Shown: positions 25,987 through 35,381 of the stretch, in pieces
Numbering within the stretch: position 1 is the stretch's first letter
Layout: each line of letters starts with the position of its first letter
DNA from: Magnetococcales bacterium
GTDB taxonomy: Bacteria; Pseudomonadota; Magnetococcia; Magnetococcales; Magnetaquicoccaceae
Length of the DNA: 44,905 nt
Assembly (NCBI GenBank): GCA_015232825.1
Contig: JADFYY010000006.1
Span: forward strand, 1 to 44,905
Direction of reading: 5' to 3'
Notes under the pieces: generated by a model
The model's input: the letters and a program-made list of their open reading frames with translations, nothing else
What the model was told of the DNA's origin: nothing
Database searches by the model: none
Program-made: the position numbers and the translations under genes

Positions 25987-26011
25987 AAAAAAAACCGCCT
26001 AGGAGGACGGT
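25987..26011 (-). terminator. Rho-independent terminator of tRNA-Glu
   Basis: On the minus strand the RNA would read ACCGTC, a six-base loop, GGCGGT and then a run of eight T. The stem has six pairs including one G-U. It lies 33 bases past the 3' end of the tRNA. Confidence 0.8.
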
Positions 26012-26043
26012 CTGAAATCGAAGAAAACCTTGCAGAATTTGAA

Positions 26044-26119
26044 TGGCGTCCCCAACGGGAGTCGAACCCGTGTTACCGGCGTGAGAGGCCAGCGTCCTAG
26101 GCCACTAGACGATGGGGAC
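26044..26119 (-). tRNA. tRNA-Glu (anticodon CTC)
   Basis: The 76-base cloverleaf is complete on the minus strand. The acceptor stem GTCCCCA pairs with TGGGGAC and the 3' CCA is encoded. The anticodon stem CTGGC/GCCGG encloses the loop CTCTCAC with T33 and anticodon CTC, which reads GAG for glutamate. The T arm carries the conserved GGTTCGA. It has its own promoter and terminator and lies downstream of nagZ-DUF971 on the same strand. Confidence 0.97.
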
Positions 26120-26133
26120 TTGCTACATCCACT

Positions 26134-26162
26134 CTTGTACCCTTTCTTGGCCTGTGGAGCAA
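26134..26162 (-). promoter_or_regulatory. Candidate promoter of tRNA-Glu
   Basis: On the minus strand TTGCTC (26157-26162) and TACAAG (26134-26139) are separated by 17 bases and lie 14 bases before the tRNA 5' end. The match is modest, 3/6 and 4/6, but the spacing and position are right. Confidence 0.45.
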
Positions 26163-26204
26163 GCCTTTTTAAACACAAAGTGAGATCATTTTTTTGTCAT
26201 GGAT

Positions 26205-26600
26205 TTAAGAGACAAGCTGAATGGGAATCACGCTGGACTTGCGCCGTTTGCCAGCGACTCGCAAAGCTTCCAGATAGGCGTTCCAGATGGCTTCTTGATT
26301 GAGACCCAACTCGAACAGGGTTTCCCAGGAATAAAGCCCACTGTCATGTCCATCATTAAAAACAAACTTGATCGCATAATGGCCAACAGGGTTAATGGCC
26401 GTGATGGTGACATCTTGTTTGCCATCGACCAGTTGCGCCTCTTCGGGAGTATGGCCCGCACACTTGGCGCAGGGACAGTTGACACGCAGGTATTCCATGG
26501 AATATTGACACTTCTCACCGGTATCCCAGGTGATCTCGATGCAACGATCCGCAGTTTTTTGACGAATTTCAGTGGGGATGTGCTGACTGCCGTAAGACAT
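26205..26600 (-). CDS. DUF971 (GBBH-like N-terminal domain) protein
   Basis: The 131-residue protein consists of a DUF971 domain, the fold at the N terminus of gamma-butyrobetaine hydroxylases. It shows IEITWDTGEKCQYSMEYLR, the Cys/His cluster CPCAKCAGH and a GHYAIKFVFNDGHDSGLYSW segment, all family hallmarks. The Cys cluster may bind zinc or an iron-sulfur centre; DUF971 proteins often occur near Mrp/ApbC iron-sulfur carriers, but that gene is not here. AGGAG precedes the ATG by 9 bases. It follows nagZ by 21 bases and should be co-transcribed. The true function is unknown. Confidence 0.85.
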   Translation of the reverse strand: MSYGSQHIPTEIRQKTADRCIEITWDTGEKCQYSMEYLRVNCPCAKCAGHTPEEAQLVDGKQDVTITAINPVGHYAIKFVFNDGHDSGLYSWETLFELGLNQEAIWNAYLEALRVAGKRRKSSVIPIQLVS

Positions 26601-26621
26601 GATGGATTCACTCCTGACTGT

Positions 26622-27710
26622 TTAGGCCTGATTGCCCGTAGGATCGACGGCGAAGAGTTCTTCCGCCATCGCCTCTACTTGCTGACGTTTTTTTTGATAT
26701 TTAGAATCTTTCAATAACGAATTGATCGATCCTGGCGTTACCCGAAAGGGCGCGAGTATGCGTTGAATTCGCTGAGACGATGCTTCGACTTCCCTTTGTT
26801 TCATGGATTTCAATGCCTGCGAAATTCCCATTATAACCGCTTCGTTGTCCTCCATGCGACCCGTACAACACAACACCAGATCACATCCCGCCGAAATGGA
26901 AAGACGGGCCCGCTCCTCCATGGAACCCTTGAGCGCGCCCATCTCCAAGGCGTCGGAAACAATGACCCCAGAGTATTTCCATTTCTGTCGTAAGGTCTTG
27001 TACAACAATGTGCGCGACCAAGTGGCTGGCAGACCGTCATCCACTTGCGAAAGTGCCAAATGCGCGGTCATGATGCCGGGTAAATGAGTCGCAAGGGCGA
27101 GAAATGGGTTCATTTCCCACCTCTTCATCTCCTTGAGACTCTTATCCAATACAGGCAAAGTAAGATGGGAATCCGCTCGTGCCGCACCATGGCCCGGAAA
27201 ATGCTTACCAATCGCCATGACGCCCGTTTCTCGGAATCCGTAAAGCCAGGAAGTGGCATTCAAAATAACTTCGGTAAAATGAGAGCCAAAGGCTCTTTCG
27301 CCAATGACCGGATCTGCTCCGTCCTCGCGTATGTCAAGAACTGGTGCGCAATTGACGCCAATTCCCAAAGCACGTAGTTCTTCGCCGCATAGCCTTCCCG
27401 CCGTATACAGAAGGCGTTCGGCGCGAATGGGATCTTCGCGGGCCAGGAGCGCGAATTGAAACGGACTGGGATAGCGCGTTAGTGAGGTACGGATTCTCTG
27501 CACCCGCCCCCCTTCCTGATCAATCCAGATCGTTGGCGCACCGGCTGTCTTGCCAATGGCCTTGATCAGAGCCACGGTCTGTTTGAGACTGGTTAAGTTG
27601 CGGCCAAACAGGATGACTCCAGTCGGGCGGGCACGATTTAAAAAATCGATCTCTTCCGCTGTCAATTCTGGGGCTTGAAGTGCGATAATTAGATGGATTT
27701 GTGGTTTCAT
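26622..27710 (-). CDS. nagZ: Beta-N-acetylhexosaminidase (GH3), cell-wall recycling
   Basis: This 362-residue GH3 enzyme removes N-acetylglucosamine from anhydromuropeptides during peptidoglycan recycling in the cytoplasm. It carries WIDQEGGRVQR near 62-72, KHFPGHG at 169-175 and the Asp180/His182 catalytic dyad of the NagZ-type general acid/base loop (ADSHLTLP). The nucleophile should be Asp253 in IVSDALEMGA. No signal peptide is present, which fits the cytoplasmic enzyme. An AGGATGA stretch precedes the ATG. It heads a two-gene unit with DUF971, and its 5' end faces the VanZ-like gene on the other strand. Confidence 0.93.
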   Translation of the reverse strand: MKPQIHLIIALQAPELTAEEIDFLNRARPTGVILFGRNLTSLKQTVALIKAIGKTAGAPTIWIDQEGGRVQRIRTSLTRYPSPFQFALLAREDPIRAERLLYTAGRLCGEELRALGIGVNCAPVLDIREDGADPVIGERAFGSHFTEVILNATSWLYGFRETGVMAIGKHFPGHGAARADSHLTLPVLDKSLKEMKRWEMNPFLALATHLPGIMTAHLALSQVDDGLPATWSRTLLYKTLRQKWKYSGVIVSDALEMGALKGSMEERARLSISAGCDLVLCCTGRMEDNEAVIMGISQALKSMKQREVEASSQRIQRILAPFRVTPGSINSLLKDSKYQKKRQQVEAMAEELFAVDPTGNQA

Positions 27711-27794
27711 TATGCTATCATCCTGTCACGTCACATCGTCGGTAGAGGTTTTGGGTGGTCTCACTCCATTAACACTAGGATATGGTCGGCAAAA

Positions 27795-28250
27795 ATGCAA
27801 CTCGAAGTGATCGGTAAATTCGTGAATCAGGTCGATTGTAAAAAAAAGGGGGGGCTTGCTTTGATGCTGCTGGGGTATTCAGGCTTGATTTATTATCTCT
27901 CCTCTCAAGTGTGGCAGGGTTTTCAACCAGTGTTTGATAATCAGGACAAGCTTGAACATATCCTCGCGTTTGGTTTCATGGCGTTCGTTGCCTGGACCTT
28001 GTTGCGTCAATGGTCCCAGGTGCGTTATGTCTGGTTATGGGCCTGGATTTATACGGTGATCTATGGCCTTTGTGATGAATGGCATCAGTTATTCGTTCCG
28101 GGTCGTTACGCAGATGTGGCGGATTTGCTGGCCGATGCCATAGGCGCAGCTTTGGCCATTTGTCTTTTGGAAATCCTGCGTGCCAGACATACGATCCGTC
28201 GCAATGAGGGTACTGGAGTGTTAAATAATCAGCTCCTCTCTGCGCATTGA
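27795..28250 (+). CDS. VanZ-like membrane protein (second copy)
   Basis: I start at the ATG at 27795 (151 residues) because the upstream part of the open frame has no membrane or family features and overlaps nagZ; the ribosome binding site is weak. It has about four membrane segments and the canonical VanZ signature: DKLEHILAFGFMAFVAW followed by DEWHQLFVPGRYADVADLLADAIGAALA. It is only distantly related to the VanZ-like protein at 10852-11463. Its function outside glycopeptide resistance is unknown. It is divergent from nagZ, a peptidoglycan-recycling gene, which may be meaningful since VanZ proteins are tied to cell-wall antibiotics. The molybdoenzyme gene ends 10 bases downstream on the opposite strand. 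Confidence 0.8.
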   Translation: MQLEVIGKFVNQVDCKKKGGLALMLLGYSGLIYYLSSQVWQGFQPVFDNQDKLEHILAFGFMAFVAWTLLRQWSQVRYVWLWAWIYTVIYGLCDEWHQLFVPGRYADVADLLADAIGAALAICLLEILRARHTIRRNEGTGVLNNQLLSAH

Positions 28251-28260
28251 CCGATATTTT

Positions 28261-30288
28261 CTACGGGAGGCGGACAACCTCCACCCGATTGTCATGAAAG
28301 GCTGGACCGCCATCGGGAGCGGTTGGCTGTGCATGGGATAATGCATTCAATCCAATGCCTTCAGGAAATGCGGACGCTGGCTGGTTCGCTTCACACAACG
28401 TCAATCCAGGCCGTACCGCATCGGTTACATAGGCGGTCATGGTCAACTTGCCCACGCCATTAAATACCACCACACGATCCCCATTCGCTATTCCTCGATT
28501 ATCGGCGTCCACAGGATGAATCCACACACGCGGTGGCCCCAGCCGTTTTAAGACCTCTGGAGAGCAAGTAAAGGTGGTGTTGAGTACCTCCAATGCTGGC
28601 GGTGTCATAAAGTCCAACGGATAGGCCGCAGCCTCTTTAGAGATGTCTCGATGGTTGACAGGCCAGTGGTCAGGCAATCGGGGCATCTGTGGTTGTGACC
28701 AGTTGGGACGAAATCGAAAGCGTCCATCTGGTTGGGGAAAACCATCCAGAAAGTGACGATCTCTCCAAGATGGGGAACAGTCCAGCCAAGGTTGAGGCCA
28801 TGTTTCAGGAAGGGGCAAACCAGATTCTGTCAATACCCGTTGCAGCGTAGCCGAGAGATCCAGTTGAAAAGGCTCCTCCTCAAATCCGAGTCGTTGCGCC
28901 AATGCGTTGACCAGATCATGGTTGCTTTTGGCCTGCCCAAGCGGGGCAAGCAGAGGTCGCGCATGTTGCAGGGTATACTGTCCATAGGACTTATAAAGAT
29001 CTTCGTGTTCCAAAAAAGTGGTAGCCGGTAGCAACACATCGGCAAAACGGGCTGTTTCGGTCATGACTTGCTCATGAACCACGGTGAAAAGATCCTGACG
29101 GGACAATCCTGCATAAACCTGTTGCAGATTGGGACAACTGCCAGCCGGATTGGCATGAGAGACCAGCAGTCCAGCCACTGGTGGTGCGAGATGAGGATCG
29201 AGAAGAATCTCTCCAAGGCGACTCATATCCAGGGTGCGTGGCGTATGCGTTCCAACTGGAGCAACAGGAAGGGGTTGGTTTGTCAGATTAAAGGCCCCAC
29301 CCGTGGCAAACAGGGCTCCCCCCCCTAGCCTACTCCACGCACCGGTCATGGCAGGCAGACAAGAGACGGCATGAAGATTAACGGCCCCGTTGTTCTGACG
29401 GCTCATCCCCAGTCCAATGCGAATGAATGGTGCCTTGGCATGGCCATAAAGACGAGCGAACTCCACAATCTGACTGCTATCCACGCCCGTGATGGCAGCG
29501 GCCCAAGCTGGCGTGCGAGATTCTAGGTGGCGTTGAACTTCACTGTCAAAGTCGGTGTATCGAGAGAGATAAGTCGGGTCGCTCAACCCTTCATCCAACA
29601 AGACATGCATGATGGCACAAGCCAAGGCACCATCTGTGCCAGGACGAGGGGCGATGTGGAGATCCGCCAGTCGGGCGGTATGGTTGCGATAAGGGTCTAC
29701 CACCACCAATTGTCCACCTTTGTGGCGGGCCTGCTTAACAAAACCCATCAGCGAGATGTGAGTGGCCGCCGCATTGATTCCCCACAAGATTGGCAGATCA
29801 CTCTCCGCCAATTCAGACGGATCCGGTCCTATGGCCTTACCAACACCCGCATTCCAGCCAGCCGATGCAATAGAAAAACAGATATTGCCATCCAATCCAG
29901 AGAATCCAGCACGAGCGGCAAGGCGGGCATAGGCGCGTCGTTGCAACACCCCCATGGTCCCACCATAGGTAAAAGGCAGAATGGCTTCAGGCCCAAGACC
30001 GCTCATGATCTCTTTGAGCTTTGAGGCGATTTGATCTAAGGCAACATCCCATGAGACCGCCTCAAAGGTGCCGGTTCCCTTCGGACCGGTGCGGATCATC
30101 GGTTCAGTGATGCGTGGACCGTGCTGAATGGCCTGATAGCGGGAGACCTTGCCGCAAATAATCCCTTGAGTGCAGGGATGATCAGGATGGCCATGAATGG
30201 ATTGCAGACGGCCATTATTGAGGGTGACCTTTAAGGCACAGGCACCGGGACAGTCCAAAGGACAGACGCTATCATAAATTTCAACCAT
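28261..30288 (-). CDS. Molybdopterin-dependent oxidoreductase
   Basis: The 675-residue protein is a bis-MGD molybdoenzyme of the DMSO reductase superfamily. It has an N-terminal [4Fe-4S] motif Cys9-x3-Cys13-x3-Cys17-x27-Cys45 (VCPLDCPGACAL and IICGKV), a large molybdopterin domain and a C-terminal molydopterin-dinucleotide-binding domain beginning near residue 555 (FMTPPALEVLNTTF, VWIHPVDADNRGI). Cys137 in GNICFSI sits where a molybdenum ligand is expected; this is inferred. No Tat signal is present, so it is probably cytoplasmic. The substrate cannot be told; it belongs to the CPLDCP group of uncharacterised oxidoreductases. A good AAAGGA site precedes the ATG. No maturation or small-subunit gene is adjacent. 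Confidence 0.87.
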   Translation of the reverse strand: MVEIYDSVCPLDCPGACALKVTLNNGRLQSIHGHPDHPCTQGIICGKVSRYQAIQHGPRITEPMIRTGPKGTGTFEAVSWDVALDQIASKLKEIMSGLGPEAILPFTYGGTMGVLQRRAYARLAARAGFSGLDGNICFSIASAGWNAGVGKAIGPDPSELAESDLPILWGINAAATHISLMGFVKQARHKGGQLVVVDPYRNHTARLADLHIAPRPGTDGALACAIMHVLLDEGLSDPTYLSRYTDFDSEVQRHLESRTPAWAAAITGVDSSQIVEFARLYGHAKAPFIRIGLGMSRQNNGAVNLHAVSCLPAMTGAWSRLGGGALFATGGAFNLTNQPLPVAPVGTHTPRTLDMSRLGEILLDPHLAPPVAGLLVSHANPAGSCPNLQQVYAGLSRQDLFTVVHEQVMTETARFADVLLPATTFLEHEDLYKSYGQYTLQHARPLLAPLGQAKSNHDLVNALAQRLGFEEEPFQLDLSATLQRVLTESGLPLPETWPQPWLDCSPSWRDRHFLDGFPQPDGRFRFRPNWSQPQMPRLPDHWPVNHRDISKEAAAYPLDFMTPPALEVLNTTFTCSPEVLKRLGPPRVWIHPVDADNRGIANGDRVVVFNGVGKLTMTAYVTDAVRPGLTLCEANQPASAFPEGIGLNALSHAQPTAPDGGPAFHDNRVEVVRLP

Positions 30289-30335
30289 GGAATTCCTTTG
30301 CCAAGCAAGTGCGATTCATGGATAATTAGAGGGTT

Positions 30336-30977
30336 ATGGAAAATTATTGGATTATCGCATTATTTAGTGCCCTCAGGGAAGCCAATCCGCAACCCAAGAG
30401 CGCGCTTTTTTTTCATTCGCCCTATGAACTTCTGGTTGCTGTGGTTCTTTCGGCCCAATCAACCGATGTCGGGGTGAACCGGGTGACGCCTGGCTTGTTC
30501 GCGCTTGCCAGCGATCCAGCCTCCATGGTTCGGTTGGGGGAGGATGGCTTGCGTGAACAGATCCGCTCCCTTGGGCTGTATAATAACAAAGCGAAAAATA
30601 TTCTGGCATTGAGCCGAATCCTGTTAGAAGAGTACCATGGTCAGGTTCCAGATACCAGAGAGGCGTTGGAGTCTTTGCCTGGAGTGGGACGCAAAAGTGC
30701 CAATGTGGTGTTGAATGTTGCGTTTGGCCATCCCACTGTGGCTGTGGACACCCATGTTTTCCGGGTGGCCAATCGTACTGGATTGGCACCGGGCAAAACA
30801 CCTGAGGCTGTTGAAAAAAAACTGTTGCAGTGCGTGCCAGAGGAGTTTTTGCTTCATGCCCACCATTGGTTGATTTTGCACGGTCGGCATGTCTGCATGG
30901 CCAGAAAACCGAATTGTGAAAACTGTTGTATCAGGACGTGGTGCCTCATGGGCGGGAATCAATTTAAGGATAAGTGA
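30336..30977 (+). CDS. nth: Endonuclease III
   Basis: The 213-residue enzyme is a bifunctional DNA glycosylase/AP lyase that removes oxidised pyrimidines in base excision repair. The helix-hairpin-helix reads LPGVGRKSANVV, with catalytic Lys120, and Asp138 lies in VDTHVFRV, both at the E. coli positions. The C-terminal iron-sulfur loop has Cys residues in CMARKPNCENCCIRTWC. A GAGGG ribosome binding site precedes the ATG. The SNF2 helicase gene begins 3 bases after the stop, so the two are one transcription unit. It is divergent from the molybdoenzyme with a 47-base gap. Confidence 0.95.
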   Translation: MENYWIIALFSALREANPQPKSALFFHSPYELLVAVVLSAQSTDVGVNRVTPGLFALASDPASMVRLGEDGLREQIRSLGLYNNKAKNILALSRILLEEYHGQVPDTREALESLPGVGRKSANVVLNVAFGHPTVAVDTHVFRVANRTGLAPGKTPEAVEKKLLQCVPEEFLLHAHHWLILHGRHVCMARKPNCENCCIRTWCLMGGNQFKDK

Positions 30978-30980
30978 TTC

Positions 30981-33900
30981 ATGGGTTCCTTGGAAGTTTG
31001 GCGACGAATTGACAAACTGACGGCGTTGGACAAGGTCGTAGCGCAATTGATTGCGATTTTCTATCTAACCGTCAGTCGGGTGGAGTTGCTTAAGGCTTTG
31101 CAAAAGAGCGAACAGCCACAGGTGTTGCCCAAAGGGATCGCCCTGAATCGTGCCTTAGATATGAGCTTGATTCGACTGCTCAAAGCCGGTCTGATAGTTG
31201 AGGAGAAGGTGTCTAGGGGGGTGAGTGGTGTTCGGATGCCACCTAATCTTTCCTGGGAAGCCATGCAAGCAATAGCCGAAGAGGAGTCGTTTCCCGCATT
31301 GATCCAAGCGGTTGGCGAGACAGCCCCGGCAATTATTCAATACAGTTGGGGATCGGCGCGCGCGGTTTCCTATGATCTTTGTCTGCGAGAGATCCGTACT
31401 GGCCTGTTTATCAACGACCTTGAACGAGTGAAATATTTTGTTGAGTTAGCCAAACGGGGATTCCCAGAAGCACTCCGAAACCCTCCATTTGTTCGCTTGT
31501 GTCTGCAACCGTTTCGATTGGAGTGGTTTCGCAGTCGCTCCTTGGAGCTGCAGGCTGTAGGCATGAAAGAGTTCATGGAGGAGGTGATTAAATCCTGTAT
31601 TCCGTTTGAAGAGCTGTTGATCTTGTTGCAGGAGTATCGGTTGTTCTCCACGGAGCATCACGGTCCTCATTTCCGGCATATCTTGGTTGTATTTCTTCTG
31701 ATTGCCCATCGTCTCGATGAGGCCAAGGAGATATTGACTGGCGAATTGCCGGTGGAGGCCCCGTTGTGTTTGCGCGCTTGGTTGGCCTATTTGCAAGGAG
31801 AGAATGATCGGGCGATTTTTGGGTTTGAAGAGAGCCTGAAAAAGCTGGACAAGGGAAATAAAGGCAAAACCAAAAAAATCTTTCTTGTCCATCCGAGTGG
31901 GATGTTCTTTATCCTGGCGTTATTAAAAAACGGCAGTCGCACGCATCGCCGTATGGCCATGGAGTATCTGGATCTGGTCTTTCGCACGCCGTTCGACCCG
32001 TATCGCCATGCCTATGAGGGGCTATTTTCCCTGGCACTGGTTATGGATAACCGAGTGCGGGCCGCGCAAAGTTGGCTGGAGCGGGATGAAACCCCCATAG
32101 GTTTAGGGGAGATGGATCTTGAAACCATTCACCGTCGTTTGGTGGCTGGAACCGGAAAGACAACCATGGAAGGGATGTCGCCATTTTTTCAATTTTTCTA
32201 TGTACTGGCTTATTATTGGGTTGATCAGGAGAAGGCACGCAACCATATACCGGTATTGCGCGAACTCCATCTTTTAGCCCAAGAGAATGGTCACGTCTGG
32301 ATGGCGAGGGAGAGTGCGGCACTGCTGGGCGTTTTGGATGGGCAAGCCAGTTTGGAGAAGGGCTGCATTGTCACGGTCATGCGCCCCAAAGCGATGTGGG
32401 AATGGGCATTGGAAGCCTTGGAAGATGTGGCCGGGGAGTTGAGTGTCACACAAGATAACAAGCTTCCCAAGGAACCGGATGCCAGTCGAGTGGTCTGGTT
32501 CATTAGCATTCCCAAGGGAGGACAATGCTGGGTCCATGCCAAGGAACAGAAGTGGACCTCCAAGGGGGAGTGGACCAGAGGACGGGTGTTGACACAACGG
32601 ACTTTGCGCGGTTTGACTCTATCTTCTGGAAAACTCTCTCCTCAAGACATGAAGCTGTGTTCGGCAGTGGAGGTCGATTTCAGCCGGTATGGAATTCGTG
32701 ATAGCAAAATGGAAGGGCAACGGTTACTGCCGTTGCTGGTGGGTCACCCCTTGGTATTTTGGGAAGAGGAGCCAACCATCAACGTCGAAGTGGTCATCGG
32801 TGAACCGGAATTAAGCGTCAAAGAGGAGAATGGTAAGGTTACCATGAGTTTCTCCCAGGATGCCTCCCGTGTTGGTGCCTATGCCATTCGGGAGACCCCG
32901 ACTCGCTGTCGAGTGGTGGAGATTCTACCACGACACAAGGAAGTTGCCGACATTTTGGGTGCCAAGGGTTTGGAAATCCCACTTGCACAACGGGAACGAA
33001 TTCTGAAAATTCTTCCTGGCTTGTCTACTTTGGCCACGTTGCAATCTGAAATCGGCGGGGTGGGCGAACATTTGCCGGTAGTCCCGGCCTCAGATCGACC
33101 GCGTATTCATGTCTTCCCTTATAATTATGGATTAAAAATCAAGATCATGATTCGTCCATTTGGGGATGAGGGGCCATGGATGCTGCCTGGTCAGGGGGCG
33201 ACCACGTTGATTGCGGACGTGGCGGGTCAGAGGGTGCAGACCGTGCGTGACTTAAAGGCTGAACGAAGTCGGGCGGAGGTGATTTTGCAGACCTCCCCCA
33301 TGTTGGCCGAAGGGTTGGGACCGGATTGGGAATGGACCTATGAAGAACCGGATCGCTGTCTGGATCTGTTGTTGGAATTGCATGCCTTGAAAGATGGCTT
33401 GGAGTTGGAATGGCCTGAAGGGCAACGGATGCAGGTGACTCGTGCCATAACGTTTGGCGATATGAGTTTGCGGTTTGCGCAGGAGAGAGATTGGTTCTCT
33501 CTGGATGGTGAGGTACGGGTGGATGAGTCGCTGGTGATGAGTTTACAGGAGGTGCTGAAACGGATGGCTGGCGCGGAAGGCCGTTTTGTCACTCTGGGAG
33601 AGGGACGTTATCTGGCGTTGACCGACGAGTTTCGGAAACGATTGGCGCAATTAGAGGCCTATTCACAATCCCACGGGAACAAGCGACAGGTTCATCCTTT
33701 GGCGATTGGGGCTTTGGATGGGATAATAAAAGAAGCCGGTTCATGCAATATGGATCAAGGATGGCGGGATCAGCTTGAACGGTTACGAGCGATGCGGGAT
33801 TGGGTGCCGGAATGGCCTTCGACCTTTACCGCCGATTTGCGCACCTATCAGAAAGAAGGGGTACGCTGGTTGGCGCAATTGGCGGAATGGGGAGCCGGGG

Positions 33901-35207
33901 CCTGTTTGGCGGATGATATGGGATTGGGCAAAACCTTGCAGGCTTTAGCCCTGCTGGTAATGCGAGCACCGAATGGTCCAGCTCTGGTCGTAGCCCCCAC
34001 ATCGGTATGCATGAACTGGGTGGATGAGAGTCGTCGATGGGCTCCGACTTTGAACGTCCGTCTGTTTGGCGGCGCAGAGCGACAAGAACAACTGGATACC
34101 TTGGGACCGTTTGATGTGATGTTATGCAGCTATGGCCTGTTGCAAAACGAGTCCGAGCGGTTTGCACAGGTCCATTGGCGAACCGTGGTATTGGATGAAG
34201 CTCAGGCAATCAAGAACCGGATGACGAAACGTTCCAAGGCGGTGATGGACTTGATGGCCGATTATAAAATGGTTACAACCGGGACTCCGATTGAGAACCA
34301 CTTAGGGGAGCTTTGGAACATATTCCAGTTCATTAATCCAGGCCTGTTGGGGTCGTTGGAGCGGTTCAATCGTCGGTTTGCTGGACCTATTGAACGGGAT
34401 GGAAATGACGAGGCCCGTTTGCGTTTAAGAACGCTGATTCGGCCATTTGTCTTGCGGCGTCTTAAGAGTCAGGTTCTAGAAGAGTTACCCCCCCGCACAG
34501 AGATCACCTTGCGGGTGGAACTGGATACCGAAGAACGAGCCTTTTACGAGGCTTTGCGGCGGAATGCGGTTTCACGGTTGAGCGAGACCAAGGTCTCGGA
34601 CGAGGAGAAGCGATTTCAGATATTGGCAGAGATTATGAAATTGCGGCGGGCCTGTTGCCATCCGACCTTAGTGGCTCCTGATTGCGGGTTGCAGGGGGCC
34701 AAGTTGGGGGTGTTCTGGGAGGTGGTGGAGGAGTTGTTGGCCAATGGCCACAAAGCCTTGGTGTTCAGTCAGTTTACCACTCATTTGGCCATTATTCGTG
34801 CCTTGTTAGATCAAGAGAAAATTTCCTACCAATATCTCGACGGGGCCACTTCTCCGGCTGCTCGTCGTGAAGGGGTGAATGCGTTTCAGGCTGGTAAAGG
34901 GGATTTGTTTTTGATCAGTCTCAAGGCTGGAGGTTTGGGTTTAAATCTTACGGCGGCTGATTATGTGATTCACATGGACCCGTGGTGGAATCCATCGGTG
35001 GAGGATCAGGCCTCGGACCGCGCCCATCGTTTTGGTCAACAACGCCCTGTTACTGTCTATCGCTTGGTGATTCGGGATTCCATTGAAGAGAAAATCGTGG
35101 ATTTGCATAGCCATAAAAGGGATTTGGCCGATGGGCTGTTGGATGGCAGTCAAACAGCTGGGACGATTTCCGCAGAAGAGCTGATGCGTTTACTCTCTGA
35201 AGAATAA
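30981..35207 (+). CDS. SNF2-family DNA translocase with a long N-terminal region
   Basis: The protein has 1408 residues. The SNF2 motor lies at about 945-1400: QKEGVRWLAQ, Walker A ADDMGLGKTLQ with Lys984, the DEAQ box in VVLDEAQAIKN near 1072, and then TTGTPIENHLGELWN, FRQ-type helicase C motifs FSQFTTHLA and DRAHRFGQQRPVTVYRL. The N-terminal 900 residues are not recognisable as known nuclease or methyltransferase domains. They read as mostly helical with TPR-like segments (about 150-450), then a beta-rich mid-part (about 500-900). SNF2 proteins move along double-stranded DNA to remodel complexes; here the target is unknown. The start lies 3 bases after nth and has AAGGATAAG upstream, which suggests a role in DNA repair. 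Alternatives include involvement in phage defence, but no partner gene supports that. Confidence 0.85.
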   Translation: MGSLEVWRRIDKLTALDKVVAQLIAIFYLTVSRVELLKALQKSEQPQVLPKGIALNRALDMSLIRLLKAGLIVEEKVSRGVSGVRMPPNLSWEAMQAIAEEESFPALIQAVGETAPAIIQYSWGSARAVSYDLCLREIRTGLFINDLERVKYFVELAKRGFPEALRNPPFVRLCLQPFRLEWFRSRSLELQAVGMKEFMEEVIKSCIPFEELLILLQEYRLFSTEHHGPHFRHILVVFLLIAHRLDEAKEILTGELPVEAPLCLRAWLAYLQGENDRAIFGFEESLKKLDKGNKGKTKKIFLVHPSGMFFILALLKNGSRTHRRMAMEYLDLVFRTPFDPYRHAYEGLFSLALVMDNRVRAAQSWLERDETPIGLGEMDLETIHRRLVAGTGKTTMEGMSPFFQFFYVLAYYWVDQEKARNHIPVLRELHLLAQENGHVWMARESAALLGVLDGQASLEKGCIVTVMRPKAMWEWALEALEDVAGELSVTQDNKLPKEPDASRVVWFISIPKGGQCWVHAKEQKWTSKGEWTRGRVLTQRTLRGLTLSSGKLSPQDMKLCSAVEVDFSRYGIRDSKMEGQRLLPLLVGHPLVFWEEEPTINVEVVIGEPELSVKEENGKVTMSFSQDASRVGAYAIRETPTRCRVVEILPRHKEVADILGAKGLEIPLAQRERILKILPGLSTLATLQSEIGGVGEHLPVVPASDRPRIHVFPYNYGLKIKIMIRPFGDEGPWMLPGQGATTLIADVAGQRVQTVRDLKAERSRAEVILQTSPMLAEGLGPDWEWTYEEPDRCLDLLLELHALKDGLELEWPEGQRMQVTRAITFGDMSLRFAQERDWFSLDGEVRVDESLVMSLQEVLKRMAGAEGRFVTLGEGRYLALTDEFRKRLAQLEAYSQSHGNKRQVHPLAIGALDGIIKEAGSCNMDQGWRDQLERLRAMRDWVPEWPSTFTADLRTYQKEGVRWLAQLAEWGAGACLADDMGLGKTLQALALLVMRAPNGPALVVAPTSVCMNWVDESRRWAPTLNVRLFGGAERQEQLDTLGPFDVMLCSYGLLQNESERFAQVHWRTVVLDEAQAIKNRMTKRSKAVMDLMADYKMVTTGTPIENHLGELWNIFQFINPGLLGSLERFNRRFAGPIERDGNDEARLRLRTLIRPFVLRRLKSQVLEELPPRTEITLRVELDTEERAFYEALRRNAVSRLSETKVSDEEKRFQILAEIMKLRRACCHPTLVAPDCGLQGAKLGVFWEVVEELLANGHKALVFSQFTTHLAIIRALLDQEKISYQYLDGATSPAARREGVNAFQAGKGDLFLISLKAGGLGLNLTAADYVIHMDPWWNPSVEDQASDRAHRFGQQRPVTVYRLVIRDSIEEKIVDLHSHKRDLADGLLDGSQTAGTISAEELMRLLSEE

Positions 35208-35381
35208 ATTTTAAAATTTTTTTGATTATTAAAAAAAATAGAATCTAAATTTAAGTAATTTGTATAGAATTTTATCAGAAATTATTCAAGATGGCTATTG
35301 AAACGCTTCATGGCGTGGTATTCTTAGGTTGGCGAGATTCACCTTATCAATTCGGATGTGTGTAAACAAGGAGAGGGTTTT

